Shown: piece by piece, positions 28,021-37,256 of the stretch
Layout of the letters: every line of letters begins with the position of its first letter
Position numbering within the stretch: position 1 is the first letter of the stretch
Source: Bacteroidota bacterium
GTDB lineage: Bacteria; Bacteroidota; Ignavibacteria; Ignavibacteriales; Ignavibacteriaceae
DNA: 64,000 nucleotides
Assembly: GCA_021831685.1 (NCBI GenBank)
Contig: JAKBMG010000072.1
Coordinates: 1-64,000 of the forward strand
Direction: 5' to 3'
The notes under the pieces: generated by a model
Told to the model about the DNA's origin: nothing
Seen by the model: the letters and a program-made list of their open reading frames with translations, nothing else
The model's database searches: none
Made by a program: the position numbers and the translations under genes

Positions 28021-28053
28021 GTGCATTCAGAGTGTATTCAGAGTGCATTCAAA
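28021..28053. repeat. 11-bp direct tandem repeat, three units
   Basis: The units GTGCATTCAGA, GTGTATTCAGA and GTGCATTCAAA follow one another without gaps. The period is close to one helical turn. No protein-binding role is known from sequence alone. Confidence 0.75.
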
Positions 28054-28255
28054 TTTTCGTAATAATGAATTAAAATTAGGCTTTAGAATGGAGAAAAACA
28101 GAATATTTCTTTTGCATATAAACAAAAGTTAAAGGAGAAAAGCAAGAAGATATTTGCCTTAGTAAACTTTGAAATGCTCTTTGAATATGTTTTCACAATT
28201 TACCAAAATTTATTTGGAAAATTTTTAATTCATCTTCCCCGCACACATAAATAGT

Positions 28256-29638
28256 TTATTTTGAAAACTTAAAATAAATCTTATACTCCCAAGGCTTTAA
28301 TTCAAACTTGTGTGAATTGTCAAAAGAAACTTTTTCTCCTGTAAACAAGTTTGTATAGCTTCCTTCAATCAACTTACTGTTAATATTTCTGCTAACCGTT
28401 TTACCGGATAAATTAAACACGGCAAAAACCTTGTCGCTGTCTCTTTCTCTAACGAACGAATAAACTGATTTATCATCAGGAGATGTAACAAGCTGAACCT
28501 TTCCTCCTTCATCGCCTGCAAGCAACGCTTTGTCCTTCAATCTTAAATTGAAAAGCTTTGTATAAAATTCACGATAAGGAGAAGGTTTCCAATTAATCGG
28601 ATCTTTCTCAAAAAATTTTAAGCGTTTGTGCATTCCGATTTCTTGTCCATTATAACATAGCGGCATCCCCGGAATTACCACGGTAAAAGCGGCAAATGTT
28701 TTTGCAGCATCTCCGAATTTTTCAAACTCGGTTCCGTTCCAGCTATTCTCATCGTGGTTTGAAGTGAATCTCATTCTAAAAGAATTTTCCGGGAATTTTT
28801 TTTGTTCGTTATCAAAAAACTTTATCACGTCACTGGCATTCTTTTTCCCTTTATAAATTTCATGCATCAAATCATAAAGTGTCCACGAGTAAGTCATATC
28901 GAATGCTTTTACTTGCAGCTGCGGTTTTTCGGCTTCGGCAAGCATAAAGATTGGTTTTATTTTTTCTAATTGAGCCCGGGCTTCATCCCAGAAAGGAGTA
29001 GGAACCATATCTGCTACGTCGCATCGGAAGCCGTCAATATTGCAATCCTTCACCCAAAATTCCATCGCCTTGATCATTGCAGTCCAAAGCTTTTTATTTG
29101 AATAATCAAGAGCAATAACATCAGTCCAATCTTTAACAGGGGGTATAAAATTTCCTGCAGAATCTTTTTTGTAAAAACCGGGGTGTTCCTTCGTCCAAAC
29201 ATTATCCCATGAAGTATGATCTGCAACCCAATCGAGAATTACATACATTCCCATTTTATGAATTTTTGCTACAAGAGACTTAAATTCTTTCAAAGTTCCG
29301 AATTCAGGATTTACCGTTTCATAATTTTGTACAGAATAATAGCTGCCGAGTTTACCTTTGCGGTTTTTTACACCAATGGGATTTATAGGCATAAACCAAA
29401 GAATACCGGCTCCCATCTTTTTCAATTCGGGAAGATGCTTGGCAAAATCTGCAAAGCTTCCGCTTTCAGAATATTGGCGCAAATTTACTTCATAGATTGT
29501 TTGGTTATAGCTCCATACCGGGTGCTTAACATAGGATTTGGGCTGAGCATAAGTTTTAAGAAACGTATTGCTTAATATGAAAGCAATAAAAAAAATTAAG
29601 ATTGCAGCTTGAATAAATCTATTAATAATTGATGACAT
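28256..29638 (-). CDS. Secreted GH13 alpha-amylase family protein
   Basis: A 460-residue glycosidase with a signal peptide ending near residue 31. The GH13 regions appear in order: YEVNLRQYS, LDWVADHTSWDN (region I), DGFRCDVADMV with the nucleophile Asp (region II), IFMLAEAEKP with the acid/base Glu (region III) and FTSNHDENSWNG with the transition-state Asp (region IV). A C-terminal beta-sandwich completes the protein. It would cleave alpha-glucans in the periplasm or outside; cytoplasmic malQ lies 3.7 kb away. A cyclomaltodextrinase or maltogenic specificity is also possible. Confidence 0.92.
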   Translation of the reverse strand: MSSIINRFIQAAILIFFIAFILSNTFLKTYAQPKSYVKHPVWSYNQTIYEVNLRQYSESGSFADFAKHLPELKKMGAGILWFMPINPIGVKNRKGKLGSYYSVQNYETVNPEFGTLKEFKSLVAKIHKMGMYVILDWVADHTSWDNVWTKEHPGFYKKDSAGNFIPPVKDWTDVIALDYSNKKLWTAMIKAMEFWVKDCNIDGFRCDVADMVPTPFWDEARAQLEKIKPIFMLAEAEKPQLQVKAFDMTYSWTLYDLMHEIYKGKKNASDVIKFFDNEQKKFPENSFRMRFTSNHDENSWNGTEFEKFGDAAKTFAAFTVVIPGMPLCYNGQEIGMHKRLKFFEKDPINWKPSPYREFYTKLFNLRLKDKALLAGDEGGKVQLVTSPDDKSVYSFVRERDSDKVFAVFNLSGKTVSRNINSKLIEGSYTNLFTGEKVSFDNSHKFELKPWEYKIYFKFSK

Positions 29639-29702
29639 AATTTGCTTGTCTATTTAAATAATTATTGGAAATTAAATTAAAATATTTCCCCAGGTGATTT
29701 GT

Positions 29703-31652
29703 TTACAACTTAAAGATATTAGTCTTTTTCTGATCAATTCCTTTTACTTCACCTACTCTCGATTCTTCACCCTGATACGGTCCACCGATCTTCTTATTGT
29801 TTTCGAGAGACTGTTCAACCTTCAATTTTTCTCTTACTTTCTGGTATTTTTGCAAAATTGATTGTTGTTTGAGTATTTCTTCATACAACCTTTTTTTCAT
29901 ACTGACCATTTTAGAAATGCTGCCTTTATATTCTTCGTGCTCAACTTTAACAGCGCCTATACTTATCTGAAGTTGTTCAAGCTCTTTCAAAGTTTCTGTT
30001 ATTTGCTCCCTATAGCTTTGAAGTTTCTCTTCGTACTCCTTCATCTCATAAAACTGCTTATTCTTTTTTTCTTCCATTTTTGAAAAGCTGTCTTTAAAGA
30101 TATTTAAAAGCTCCTGCAAACTTTTTTCAAGGACAATTTTTTTCTTTAAAAGAAGTTCGGATTCAAAACGCAAATCGGAGTTGAAGCTTTTCTTTTCAAG
30201 TGATTCTTCCTCCAGTTTCAACAGTTCATTTTTTGCATTCTCTCTTTGTTCTTCAATTTTCTTAACAATTTCAGAGAGCGATTCAGCTTCCGCCTGGCGC
30301 ATGTTTAATATTTTTTCACTTTCTTCAAGCGCGGCAATCTTTTCAAACAACATCAGATCTTTTTCGTCAATATCTTTTTCTTTTTTCAAGACAATTTGTT
30401 CAAGGACATTTCTTTTTTTATTTATCTCGTTCATCTCAGAGTTAAATTTCTGAAACATCTTAGTAAATCGTTCTTCAAGCTCAAAGTTGCTTTGTTCGAT
30501 TTCCTTTTTCCTTTTTTCAAGCAGAGGTACTAATTCATGCAATTTAATCTTTTGACCGGAGAGCTTGTCTATTATTTCCTTTTCCTGTGAAAATTTTTGT
30601 TGAATATCACTTTTTAGATCTTCATACTTTTTCGTTTCCTCTTTTAATTCCACAGATTTCTTCTCAAGTGAAAGAATTTCCAAATTTAATTTTGAAAGCC
30701 GCGTTGCTTTTATAGAGAGTGATTGATCGATAGCGTAAAGTTCTTTTTCCTTAAACCTGCTTTCCTCCGAAAGCTTTTTAAACTTTTCCTCCATCTCTTC
30801 TACCAGTCCCTGCTTAGATTCAATCTCAAGCTTAAACTCTTCAAGTTCTTTAATCAAGCCGCTTTTTTCCTTTTCTTCCTCCAGGAGTTTTTCAAGGCGG
30901 ATGCGAATGTTCTTTTCTTTTTCATGAAGTTCGGCAAGATTTTTTATGGTGGAATTATATTCGCTTTTAATTGAATTTAATTTTTGTGAGTGCTCTTTTA
31001 TTTGAAATTCTTTAATCTCAATTTCTTTTTCGAGATTACTTTTAGTCTCTTTGTATGAATGAATTTTTTCTTCATATTCATTTAAGTTTTTATTAACTTC
31101 ATTCTGCTTTGACGAAAATATAATTTGTTCTTCTTCAATTTTATTTAGCTCTTCTTTCCTTAATTCAATAAGATTCAGAAGCTCCGATTCCTGCTCGTTT
31201 AATTCCTTAATTCTTTCATTTGCTTCATGAATATATTTTTCACTTTCGGCACCGAGTTCAGCGGAGGATGATTTGTCATCAATATCGCGGTTGTCTTCGA
31301 TTCGCTGTTCGTTATTTAATAGGTTTTCCAAGCCTTCAACCTTACCGGAATAAGAAAGAATTGTATTCTGAAGTTCATCCTTCATATCGCCGAGACTTTC
31401 GATGCGGCGTTCGAACTCTGCAAGTTGTTCCTGTTTTTGATATTCTTCGGCATTGAGAAGGTTAATCTTCTCTTGAACAATATTTCTTTCATTATTTAAT
31501 TGAGAAACTTCCTTACGAAGTTTTTTCAAAAGCTCTTCAAGATATCTTGCATTTTCCTGTTTTTCGGCTATAAAATGGAGCTGGGTTTTCAACTCTTCAT
31601 TCTCGTCGCGCAATTGTTCTAATTCTTTATTTTTAAATAATCCCATAGACAT
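29703..31652 (-). CDS. Long coiled-coil protein
   Basis: 649 residues made almost entirely of heptad repeats rich in Glu, Lys and Leu, from residue 8 to about 615, followed by a short Gly-containing tail. There is no signal peptide, membrane segment, Walker motif or hinge, so it is not an SMC ATPase. It resembles cytoskeletal or filament-forming coiled-coil proteins found near cell-shape genes. The start could equally be the ATG two codons in. No function is assigned. Confidence 0.72.
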   Translation of the reverse strand: MSMGLFKNKELEQLRDENEELKTQLHFIAEKQENARYLEELLKKLRKEVSQLNNERNIVQEKINLLNAEEYQKQEQLAEFERRIESLGDMKDELQNTILSYSGKVEGLENLLNNEQRIEDNRDIDDKSSSAELGAESEKYIHEANERIKELNEQESELLNLIELRKEELNKIEEEQIIFSSKQNEVNKNLNEYEEKIHSYKETKSNLEKEIEIKEFQIKEHSQKLNSIKSEYNSTIKNLAELHEKEKNIRIRLEKLLEEEKEKSGLIKELEEFKLEIESKQGLVEEMEEKFKKLSEESRFKEKELYAIDQSLSIKATRLSKLNLEILSLEKKSVELKEETKKYEDLKSDIQQKFSQEKEIIDKLSGQKIKLHELVPLLEKRKKEIEQSNFELEERFTKMFQKFNSEMNEINKKRNVLEQIVLKKEKDIDEKDLMLFEKIAALEESEKILNMRQAEAESLSEIVKKIEEQRENAKNELLKLEEESLEKKSFNSDLRFESELLLKKKIVLEKSLQELLNIFKDSFSKMEEKKNKQFYEMKEYEEKLQSYREQITETLKELEQLQISIGAVKVEHEEYKGSISKMVSMKKRLYEEILKQQSILQKYQKVREKLKVEQSLENNKKIGGPYQGEESRVGEVKGIDQKKTNIFKL

Positions 31653-31794
31653 TTCTCTGGTTCTAAAACAAATATTAAACTTGCCTTATTAATTAGTAGT
31701 TTAACTTAATTATTAGTTAGGTAATTTTCAATCATAATAAATTTTGGTGATATTTTTGGAGAGGCAAAATCGTCTTTAATAACTTAAAGTGCGA

Positions 31795-32127
31795 TTAGAT
31801 TTCGCCGTTTTTAATTTTTAATCTCCATTTTATTTTTTCGATTTGGCGGTTGATTATCAGGTCTGCTAAAGCAGCGGGTATAAAATCTTTGCTTGACGAT
31901 GAAAATAATTTAGACAATTCTTCCTCATTTATATCTATGCGGTATAATAAATTAATTACTCCATTGTAGTCATCATCTAACAATTTGGAAAGTTTTTTTG
32001 TAAGGTAAATTCTGAATTCATTAAGCGTTTTGAGGTTTTCGCCTGAAGTTTCAAGTTCAAAACCACTTCTTTTTAAGGTCCCGGAAATTAATTTAGAAAC
32101 TTCTTTAACGTTAATCAATTCTTCCAT
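31795..32127 (-). CDS. Small conserved-looking hypothetical protein
   Basis: A 110-residue, mostly helical, soluble protein with no signal peptide or Cys. The charged, well-spaced helices and its position 29 bases after the PAP2-like gene support a real gene. I do not recognise the family. The C-terminal IKWRLKIKNG end is basic. Confidence 0.6.
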   Translation of the reverse strand: MEELINVKEVSKLISGTLKRSGFELETSGENLKTLNEFRIYLTKKLSKLLDDDYNGVINLLYRIDINEEELSKLFSSSSKDFIPAALADLIINRQIEKIKWRLKIKNGEI

Positions 32128-32156
32128 TAATCTATTTTCGAAAAGGTTTTATAAAA

Positions 32157-32765
32157 TTATTGTCTATTGCTCTTTATTTTAATTAAGCGGTATGCCGAAT
32201 AAGAAAAGAATGGGGCGGCAAAAACGTCTATGGAATAATGAACATGCTGTAAAAGAACAGCGGCTGCAACAATAATCGTAAAGGCAAGCAGCATATATTT
32301 AAATGGTTTACTATCGGCAATAAGGAAAAAAAAGAAAAGAGTAGCGGTATGCCCCGAAAAAAACAAATCCTTTGTTAGAATCCTGCCGCTTCCGAAAAAT
32401 TGTATAAATGGATCATTTAACAAAATCATTCGTGCCGGAGGGTTTAGCGGCAGAAGGAACATTGCAATTATTCGAAACACTAGCATAAGGGAGTAAGACT
32501 GAATTGCAAATAATAACTTTTGCGGATGTTTAACGATAAGGGCTATCGTAATAATCAAAGAGAGATAAATTAGGGTGAAGATAAGCCAGGTTAAATTTAC
32601 AGGTTGAAAAGTTTTAAGTAGCGGATCGAGTAAAACGACGCCTTGCCGATGTTCGACAAATTCAAGGAAATTTGACATGAAGGCTAATACAAAAACAAGA
32701 AGTATAGTCGAAAGAATAAATTCGATAAATAATTTTTTATTTTTAATAAACTCCGACCAGTTCAT
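32157..32765 (-). CDS. PAP2-like/sphingomyelin synthase-like membrane protein
   Basis: A 202-residue protein with about six transmembrane helices. The motifs LFFSGHTATLFFF near residue 137 and HVHYSIDVFAA near residue 174 correspond to the SGH and HxxxD active-site motifs of the PAP2/sphingomyelin synthase-related superfamily. This implies a phosphatase or phosphotransfer reaction on a lipid substrate, which is not identifiable here. It starts six bases downstream of the epimerase stop. Confidence 0.78.
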   Translation of the reverse strand: MNWSEFIKNKKLFIEFILSTILLVFVLAFMSNFLEFVEHRQGVVLLDPLLKTFQPVNLTWLIFTLIYLSLIITIALIVKHPQKLLFAIQSYSLMLVFRIIAMFLLPLNPPARMILLNDPFIQFFGSGRILTKDLFFSGHTATLFFFFLIADSKPFKYMLLAFTIIVAAAVLLQHVHYSIDVFAAPFFSYSAYRLIKIKSNRQ

Positions 32766-32771
32766 TTTAAT

Positions 32772-33188
32772 TTATTTACCTTTAGATTTTTTTTGGCATA
32801 GTTCAGTTAGAACGCCAAGAGTTGATTTGGGATGAAGAAATGCAATATCAAAACTTTCCGCGCCCGGGCGTGGTTTTTTATCAATCAATTTTATTCCTTT
32901 AGATTCTATTTCTTTTAATGAAAGATCGACATCATCAACGGCAAAGGCAATATGATGAATTCCTTCTCCATGTTTTTCGATAAACTTTCCGATAGCGCCT
33001 TGAGGATCGGTAGTTTCAAGCAGTTCAATTTTAGTTTCACCTGCTTTGAAAAATGCAGTTCTAACTTTCTGATCTTCTACTTCTTCAATTAAATAACATT
33101 TGAGTCCGAAAATACTTTCATAAAATTTAATTGATTCATCGAGGTTCTTAACTGCAATGGCAATATGTTCTATGCGGTTTACGTGCAT
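32772..33188 (-). CDS. mce: Methylmalonyl-CoA epimerase
   Basis: A 138-residue vicinal-oxygen-chelate fold enzyme that epimerises methylmalonyl-CoA in propionate metabolism. The metal site is recognisable: HIAIAVKNLDES near the start, TKIELLE in the middle, GEGIHHIAFAVDDV, and the C-terminal HPKSTLGVLTELCQ. Length is exact for the family. No mutase gene is in the window, so pathway context is missing. Confidence 0.93.
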   Translation of the reverse strand: MHVNRIEHIAIAVKNLDESIKFYESIFGLKCYLIEEVEDQKVRTAFFKAGETKIELLETTDPQGAIGKFIEKHGEGIHHIAFAVDDVDLSLKEIESKGIKLIDKKPRPGAESFDIAFLHPKSTLGVLTELCQKKSKGK

Positions 33189-33542
33189 TTTGTTTATGAT
33201 AAACTATTTATCCATTGATAAATTAACTTAAAAAATTTAATCCAATAACATTAAAACCGCAAATTATTATATTATAAAAATAATATTGTTAGAATTCCAA
33301 ACCTAACAGAATTGGAAAAATTTGCTGTTTCAAGATTGGGACATCCTTTTTAAACAAACCGTCTCTTAATCTGGTCAAGGCAAAATAGTATTGAAGATAA
33401 AAGGATAATTTCTAATACTGCCTTTTACACTGAAATGCTAAAGGAATCCTGTTTGCAAAATTCTTTTAAAGTATTATTTTAATTTTGACTTTATTACCGT
33501 ATTATTATTCATACTGAATAAAAAAAGAAAGAGAGATAATTT
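33189..33542. other. AT-rich intergenic gap
   Basis: This 354-base divergent gap separates the epimerase and aldo/keto reductase genes and should hold both promoters. It contains AT-rich short inverted repeats near 33265-33290. No open frame, tRNA or known riboswitch is recognised. Confidence 0.5.
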
Positions 33543-34511
33543 ATGATGATGAAACAATTTAGCAAATCAAAATACAAAATTTCGCAGCTTGGTTTTGGCT
33601 GCTGGGGAATTGGAAAATCAATGTGGATCGGGGCAGATGATATTGAATCTAAAAAAACTCTTCATAAAGCGATAGACGAAGGGATAAATTTTTTCGATAC
33701 TGCACTTGTATATGGAAACGGGCATAGCGAGCAGCTTGTCGGAGAGGTTGAAAAAGAATGTAATGAGGAATTATTCATTGCCTCAAAAGTGCCATCAAAA
33801 AAGTTAGAATGGCCTGCCTCAGATAGTTCGACGTTAAAAGAATCTTTTACAAAAGAATATATAATAAAAAAAACAGAAGAGAGCCTTAGAAATTTGAAAA
33901 GAGAATATATCGATTTAATGCAATTCCATGTGTGGAATGATAAGTGGGCTAAGGAGGATGATTGGAAAGAAGCAATTCATAAATTAAAGAAAGACGGTAA
34001 AGTCCGTTTTTGGGGAATTTCTATAAATGATCATCAACCAAGCAACGGTATTGAAGCTGGTAAAACAGGATTAATAGACAGTTTTCAGGTTATCTTTAAT
34101 ATTTTTGACCAGAAACCGATAGAAAAACTTTTCCCATTCTGTCTTGAAAATAAAATCAGCATTCTTGCAAGAGTTCCTTTTGATGAAGGTGCATTAACCG
34201 GAAATATTGATCCGGCTACAGAATTTCCGGTAGGAGATTTTCGCAACAGTTATTTCAGAGACAAGCGTAAAGTTGACGTAAAGCTACGGGTTGATAAAAT
34301 ATGGAGTGATGTAAAATCCGAGACATCATCAATGGCTGAAGCAGCGTTAAGATATATTATCAGCTTTGACGCAGTAACATCGGTAATGCCCGGAATGAGG
34401 AAGGGAAAAAACCTATTAGCTAATTTAAAGAGCGTTGAAAAGGGACCGCTTTCTCAGGAACTCTTGGAACAGTTAAAGGTACACCGGTGGGATAAGAATT
34501 TCTATATATAA
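33543..34511 (+). CDS. Aldo/keto reductase
   Basis: A 322-residue NADPH-type (alpha/beta)8 oxidoreductase. It has GFGCWGIG at strand 1, the catalytic Asp and Tyr in NFFDTALVYGNGHSE, the Lys in IASKVPSKK, and the His in LMQFHVWND. Together these give the Asp-Tyr-Lys-His tetrad. The C-terminal SVMPGMRKGKNLLANL contacts the cofactor in this family. The substrate is not predictable. Likely in an operon with the next gene 23 bases downstream. Confidence 0.9.
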   Translation: MMMKQFSKSKYKISQLGFGCWGIGKSMWIGADDIESKKTLHKAIDEGINFFDTALVYGNGHSEQLVGEVEKECNEELFIASKVPSKKLEWPASDSSTLKESFTKEYIIKKTEESLRNLKREYIDLMQFHVWNDKWAKEDDWKEAIHKLKKDGKVRFWGISINDHQPSNGIEAGKTGLIDSFQVIFNIFDQKPIEKLFPFCLENKISILARVPFDEGALTGNIDPATEFPVGDFRNSYFRDKRKVDVKLRVDKIWSDVKSETSSMAEAALRYIISFDAVTSVMPGMRKGKNLLANLKSVEKGPLSQELLEQLKVHRWDKNFYI

Positions 34512-34534
34512 TTTTAACAACCTTCAGCAATCGT

Positions 34535-35062
34535 TTGAAAAAAACAATTACAATATTCGGCAGCTCGTTACCTAAAGAGGGAGACAAAGAATTTGACTAT
34601 GCCTATCAACTCGGAAGTCTTCTCGCAAAAAATAACTTTAATATATGTACCGGCGGCTACCGGGGCATTATGCACGCCGCATCTAAAGGCGCTAAAGAAA
34701 ACGGTGCGGAAGTAACCGGAATAACCGTTGATTTATGGGGTTCTATTCCAAGCGAATTCCTTACAAAAGAAATAAAGTGCGAAAATCTTTTTGAAAGGAT
34801 TACCAAACTAATTGAAACGGGTGATGGTTATATTATTCTCCAAGGCGGAACAGGAACTCTTTTAGAATTAGCTGTTGTTTGGGAGTTGATGAATAAAAAT
34901 TTAATACAGAAAAAGCCTGCGGCATGTCATTCATCAATGTGGAGTGACATTATAGCTGTTATGGATAAGCAGATTGAACATGAAAATAGATCTACAGGTT
35001 TAATCAAATCCTTTGACAACGTTGAAGAGATTGTAGATTACTTTAGATGTAATTTAGATTGA
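34535..35062 (+). CDS. LOG-like Rossmann-fold nucleotide-binding protein
   Basis: A 175-residue protein with the LOG/TIGR00725-type signature. FGSSLPKEGDKEFDYAYQLG is at the N-terminus, then CTGGYRGIMHAASKGA, and GGTGTLLELAVVWELM with the PGGxGT-like loop (here QGGTGT). Family members bind nucleotides and include cytokinin-type phosphoribohydrolases; the exact LOG catalytic motif is altered, so activity is uncertain. Translation starts at TTG (34535). Confidence 0.82.
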   Translation: MKKTITIFGSSLPKEGDKEFDYAYQLGSLLAKNNFNICTGGYRGIMHAASKGAKENGAEVTGITVDLWGSIPSEFLTKEIKCENLFERITKLIETGDGYIILQGGTGTLLELAVVWELMNKNLIQKKPAACHSSMWSDIIAVMDKQIEHENRSTGLIKSFDNVEEIVDYFRCNLD

Positions 35063-35073
35063 CATTTTTATTT

Positions 35074-36144
35074 CTACTTTGCTTTCATCAATTCGATAAC
35101 GGCGCGATAGGCGGAGTTGACATCCAATTCCTTTATACATTTATATTTAACATCTGTTCTTGTGCAAATAAGCGGTCTCGGCGAATAAAAAAAGCAGGGT
35201 GAGCATCCAAGATTCAAAGAAACTATTTTATAATTTGTTTTCCATGGATGTATATAATTTACATTTGTAGGTCCAATTAGTGCAACAACATTTCTCTCAA
35301 GCGCTGAAGCGATATGCATCATACTGGAATCATTAGAAACAAAAACATTACAGCGTTTAATTAAACCCAAGCTTTGAGGTAAAGATGCTGTTTTAATTTC
35401 ATACACAGAAGGAAGTCCAATCATCTTTTTTATCGATGATTTCAATTCATCTTCTTCAGGACCGCCAAAAATAAAAATTGAGGCACCCATTTCATTTATC
35501 AATCGCTTGCCAAGCTCTGCAAATTTTTCGGGTTCCCAGCGGCGGTTAATATGATTTTTCAATGTCGCAGAACCAGGATGAAAACCTATCACGAAATCGT
35601 CTTCTTTGATGTTGACGTTTTCTAAAAAATTAACGGCAAAATTTATGTCTTCATTGTTTAGCGGAAAATCAAGACCCGGCAGGTAATCAAATTTTTTATT
35701 TAGCAAACCTTCGACAAGCATAATATTAGTTAGAACATTATGACGGGAATCATCCTCGACTATTCTGACATTATTTAGAAATCCTAAGTTTTCAAAATCT
35801 TTACGAAGGTATTTTATACCAGCTCTTTTTCCGGCACCAATTAAAAAATTTATTGTGTTATATTCCTTTCTATTAGAAGGATAAATGTTTATGGTTGCAT
35901 CATATTTGTGGCGGAGGGAAAGAACAAACTTTAGTGATTCGATTTTGCTTTTGTTTAAGAAGTCAAAATATATTACATCATCAAGATTAGAATTTCGCTC
36001 ATACATTTCTTTAGCGCCTTTGAACATCGTAAGCGCATCAATTTTAACCTCGGGGAGAGCTTCTTTAAGGAGCTTTAAGGCGGGAGTAAACATTAAGGCG
36101 TCGCCGATACCGGATAAAGCCAGAATAAGAAATTTATTCATCAA
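35074..36144 (-). CDS. Glycosyltransferase family 9 (heptosyltransferase-like)
   Basis: A 356-residue GT-B enzyme. GIGDALMFTPALKLLKEALP at the N-terminus, GFHPGSATLKNHINRRW near residue 188, IFGGPEEDEL, and CNVFVSNDSSMMHIASAL with IGPTNVNYIHPW make the family clear. These enzymes add heptose or related sugars to lipopolysaccharide or other glycans. It has no membrane segment. It follows the small 36150-36374 gene by five bases. Confidence 0.9.
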   Translation of the reverse strand: MMNKFLILALSGIGDALMFTPALKLLKEALPEVKIDALTMFKGAKEMYERNSNLDDVIYFDFLNKSKIESLKFVLSLRHKYDATINIYPSNRKEYNTINFLIGAGKRAGIKYLRKDFENLGFLNNVRIVEDDSRHNVLTNIMLVEGLLNKKFDYLPGLDFPLNNEDINFAVNFLENVNIKEDDFVIGFHPGSATLKNHINRRWEPEKFAELGKRLINEMGASIFIFGGPEEDELKSSIKKMIGLPSVYEIKTASLPQSLGLIKRCNVFVSNDSSMMHIASALERNVVALIGPTNVNYIHPWKTNYKIVSLNLGCSPCFFYSPRPLICTRTDVKYKCIKELDVNSAYRAVIELMKAK

Positions 36145-36149
36145 ATAAA

Positions 36150-36374
36150 TTATTCTTGCTTTTTCTTGAAGAAGGAATCATATTTATTTTTATCAACAGG
36201 TTGATAGTACTTGCCGTAAAGTTCCTCCAGTCTTTCAAGCGAAAGCGAATCAAAATCCTCTTCATCCTTCTGCATTTTTACAAAAGTTTTATAATCTTCC
36301 AATTCTTTTCTCTCAAATTTCTTTTCATACTTCTTTAAAGCATCTAAATATTTTTGTTGATCGCGGAAAGACAT
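36150..36374 (-). CDS. Small charged hypothetical protein
   Basis: A 74-residue highly charged helical protein (Lys/Glu/Asp/Tyr-rich), no Cys and no signal peptide. The start at 36374 is chosen because AGGAG lies eight bases upstream; an ATG six codons earlier overlaps that site. It is closely coupled to the GT9 gene. No family recognised. Confidence 0.6.
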   Translation of the reverse strand: MSFRDQQKYLDALKKYEKKFERKELEDYKTFVKMQKDEEDFDSLSLERLEELYGKYYQPVDKNKYDSFFKKKQE

Positions 36375-36608
36375 TTTCCATACTCCTTCCAATTTTAGAT
36401 TTTAAAATCGAGTTCAATCTAACTTTTCAAATTATATAATCAAAGAGCAAAACGATCTCAGTCCTAAAATAATTAAACAACCCGACAATTAAAATGGTTG
36501 AGAATTTTTTATTGAGATATTGCATTTCCTATTAAGATTTCAAATTGTAAATTTGCATTGATTTCATCGAACATCTTCTAAACTCATTTTTTATTTGAAA
36601 GGCAAATA

Positions 36609-37256
36609 GTGCTAAATAATAATGAAACCGTTTATCCGGAAGTTTCGGTAATTATGGCTGTTTATAACAGGGCAAATTATTTAAGTAGATGCGTTGGATC
36701 ACTAATAAATCAATCCTTTAAAAATTGGGAGCTGATTGCTATCGACGACGGAAGCGAGGACGATACATTTAATATCCTAAGCGAATACGAAAGCGCTTAT
36801 AAAAATATCAAAGTAATACGGCAGACGAACAAAAAGCTTGCTCGAAGCCGAAACAGGGGGATCAAATCTTCTTCCGGAAAATATATTACATTCTTAGACA
36901 GCGACGACGAATATGAAATTGACCATCTTCAAAAGCATGTGGATTTTATGGAAGAAAATCCGGAGATAGATTTAATTCATGGCGGAGTAAAAATTATCGG
37001 AGACGAATATGTCAGAGACAAAAATGATCCCCATAAATTAATCCATCTTTCAGAATGTACAATCGGTGGGACCTTTTTCGCAAAACGAAACGTTTTCCTT
37101 GACCTGAAAGGATTTAAAAATCTGAAGTACAGCGAAGATTCCGAATTTCTTGAACGTGCAGAAAAAATTTTCAGAATACAAAAAGTAAACTTCAAAACTT
37201 ATAAATATTACCGGGATTTACCCGACAGCATTACTAACAGTTATGAACCAGAATAA
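36609..37256 (+). CDS. Glycosyltransferase family 2
   Basis: A 215-residue GT-A enzyme with VSVIMAVYNRANYLSRCVGSL, WELIAIDDGSEDDT and the metal-binding FLDSDDEYEIDHL. The C-terminal acceptor region is short but complete to a SEDSEFLERA motif. Initiation is at GTG after a GAAAGG site. No membrane anchor. Its last 14 bases overlap the pseudouridine synthase gene, implying coupled translation. Confidence 0.88.
   Translation: MLNNNETVYPEVSVIMAVYNRANYLSRCVGSLINQSFKNWELIAIDDGSEDDTFNILSEYESAYKNIKVIRQTNKKLARSRNRGIKSSSGKYITFLDSDDEYEIDHLQKHVDFMEENPEIDLIHGGVKIIGDEYVRDKNDPHKLIHLSECTIGGTFFAKRNVFLDLKGFKNLKYSEDSEFLERAEKIFRIQKVNFKTYKYYRDLPDSITNSYEPE

Larger units (their letters stand above)
27681..28255. 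other. Long non-coding gap with repeats
   Basis: This 575-base stretch between transketolase and the amylase contains a dispersed repeat at about 27741-27848 and an 11-base tandem repeat at 28021-28053. A start-less 63-codon minus-strand frame runs at 27810-28001 and may be a gene remnant. No tRNA or riboswitch is recognised. Confidence 0.6.

Noticed and set aside
30181-30453. 90-codon Ser/Phe-rich frame on the plus strand
   Set aside because: It is the antisense of the Glu/Lys-rich coiled-coil gene; Ser/Phe richness is the expected complement of AAA/GAA codons.
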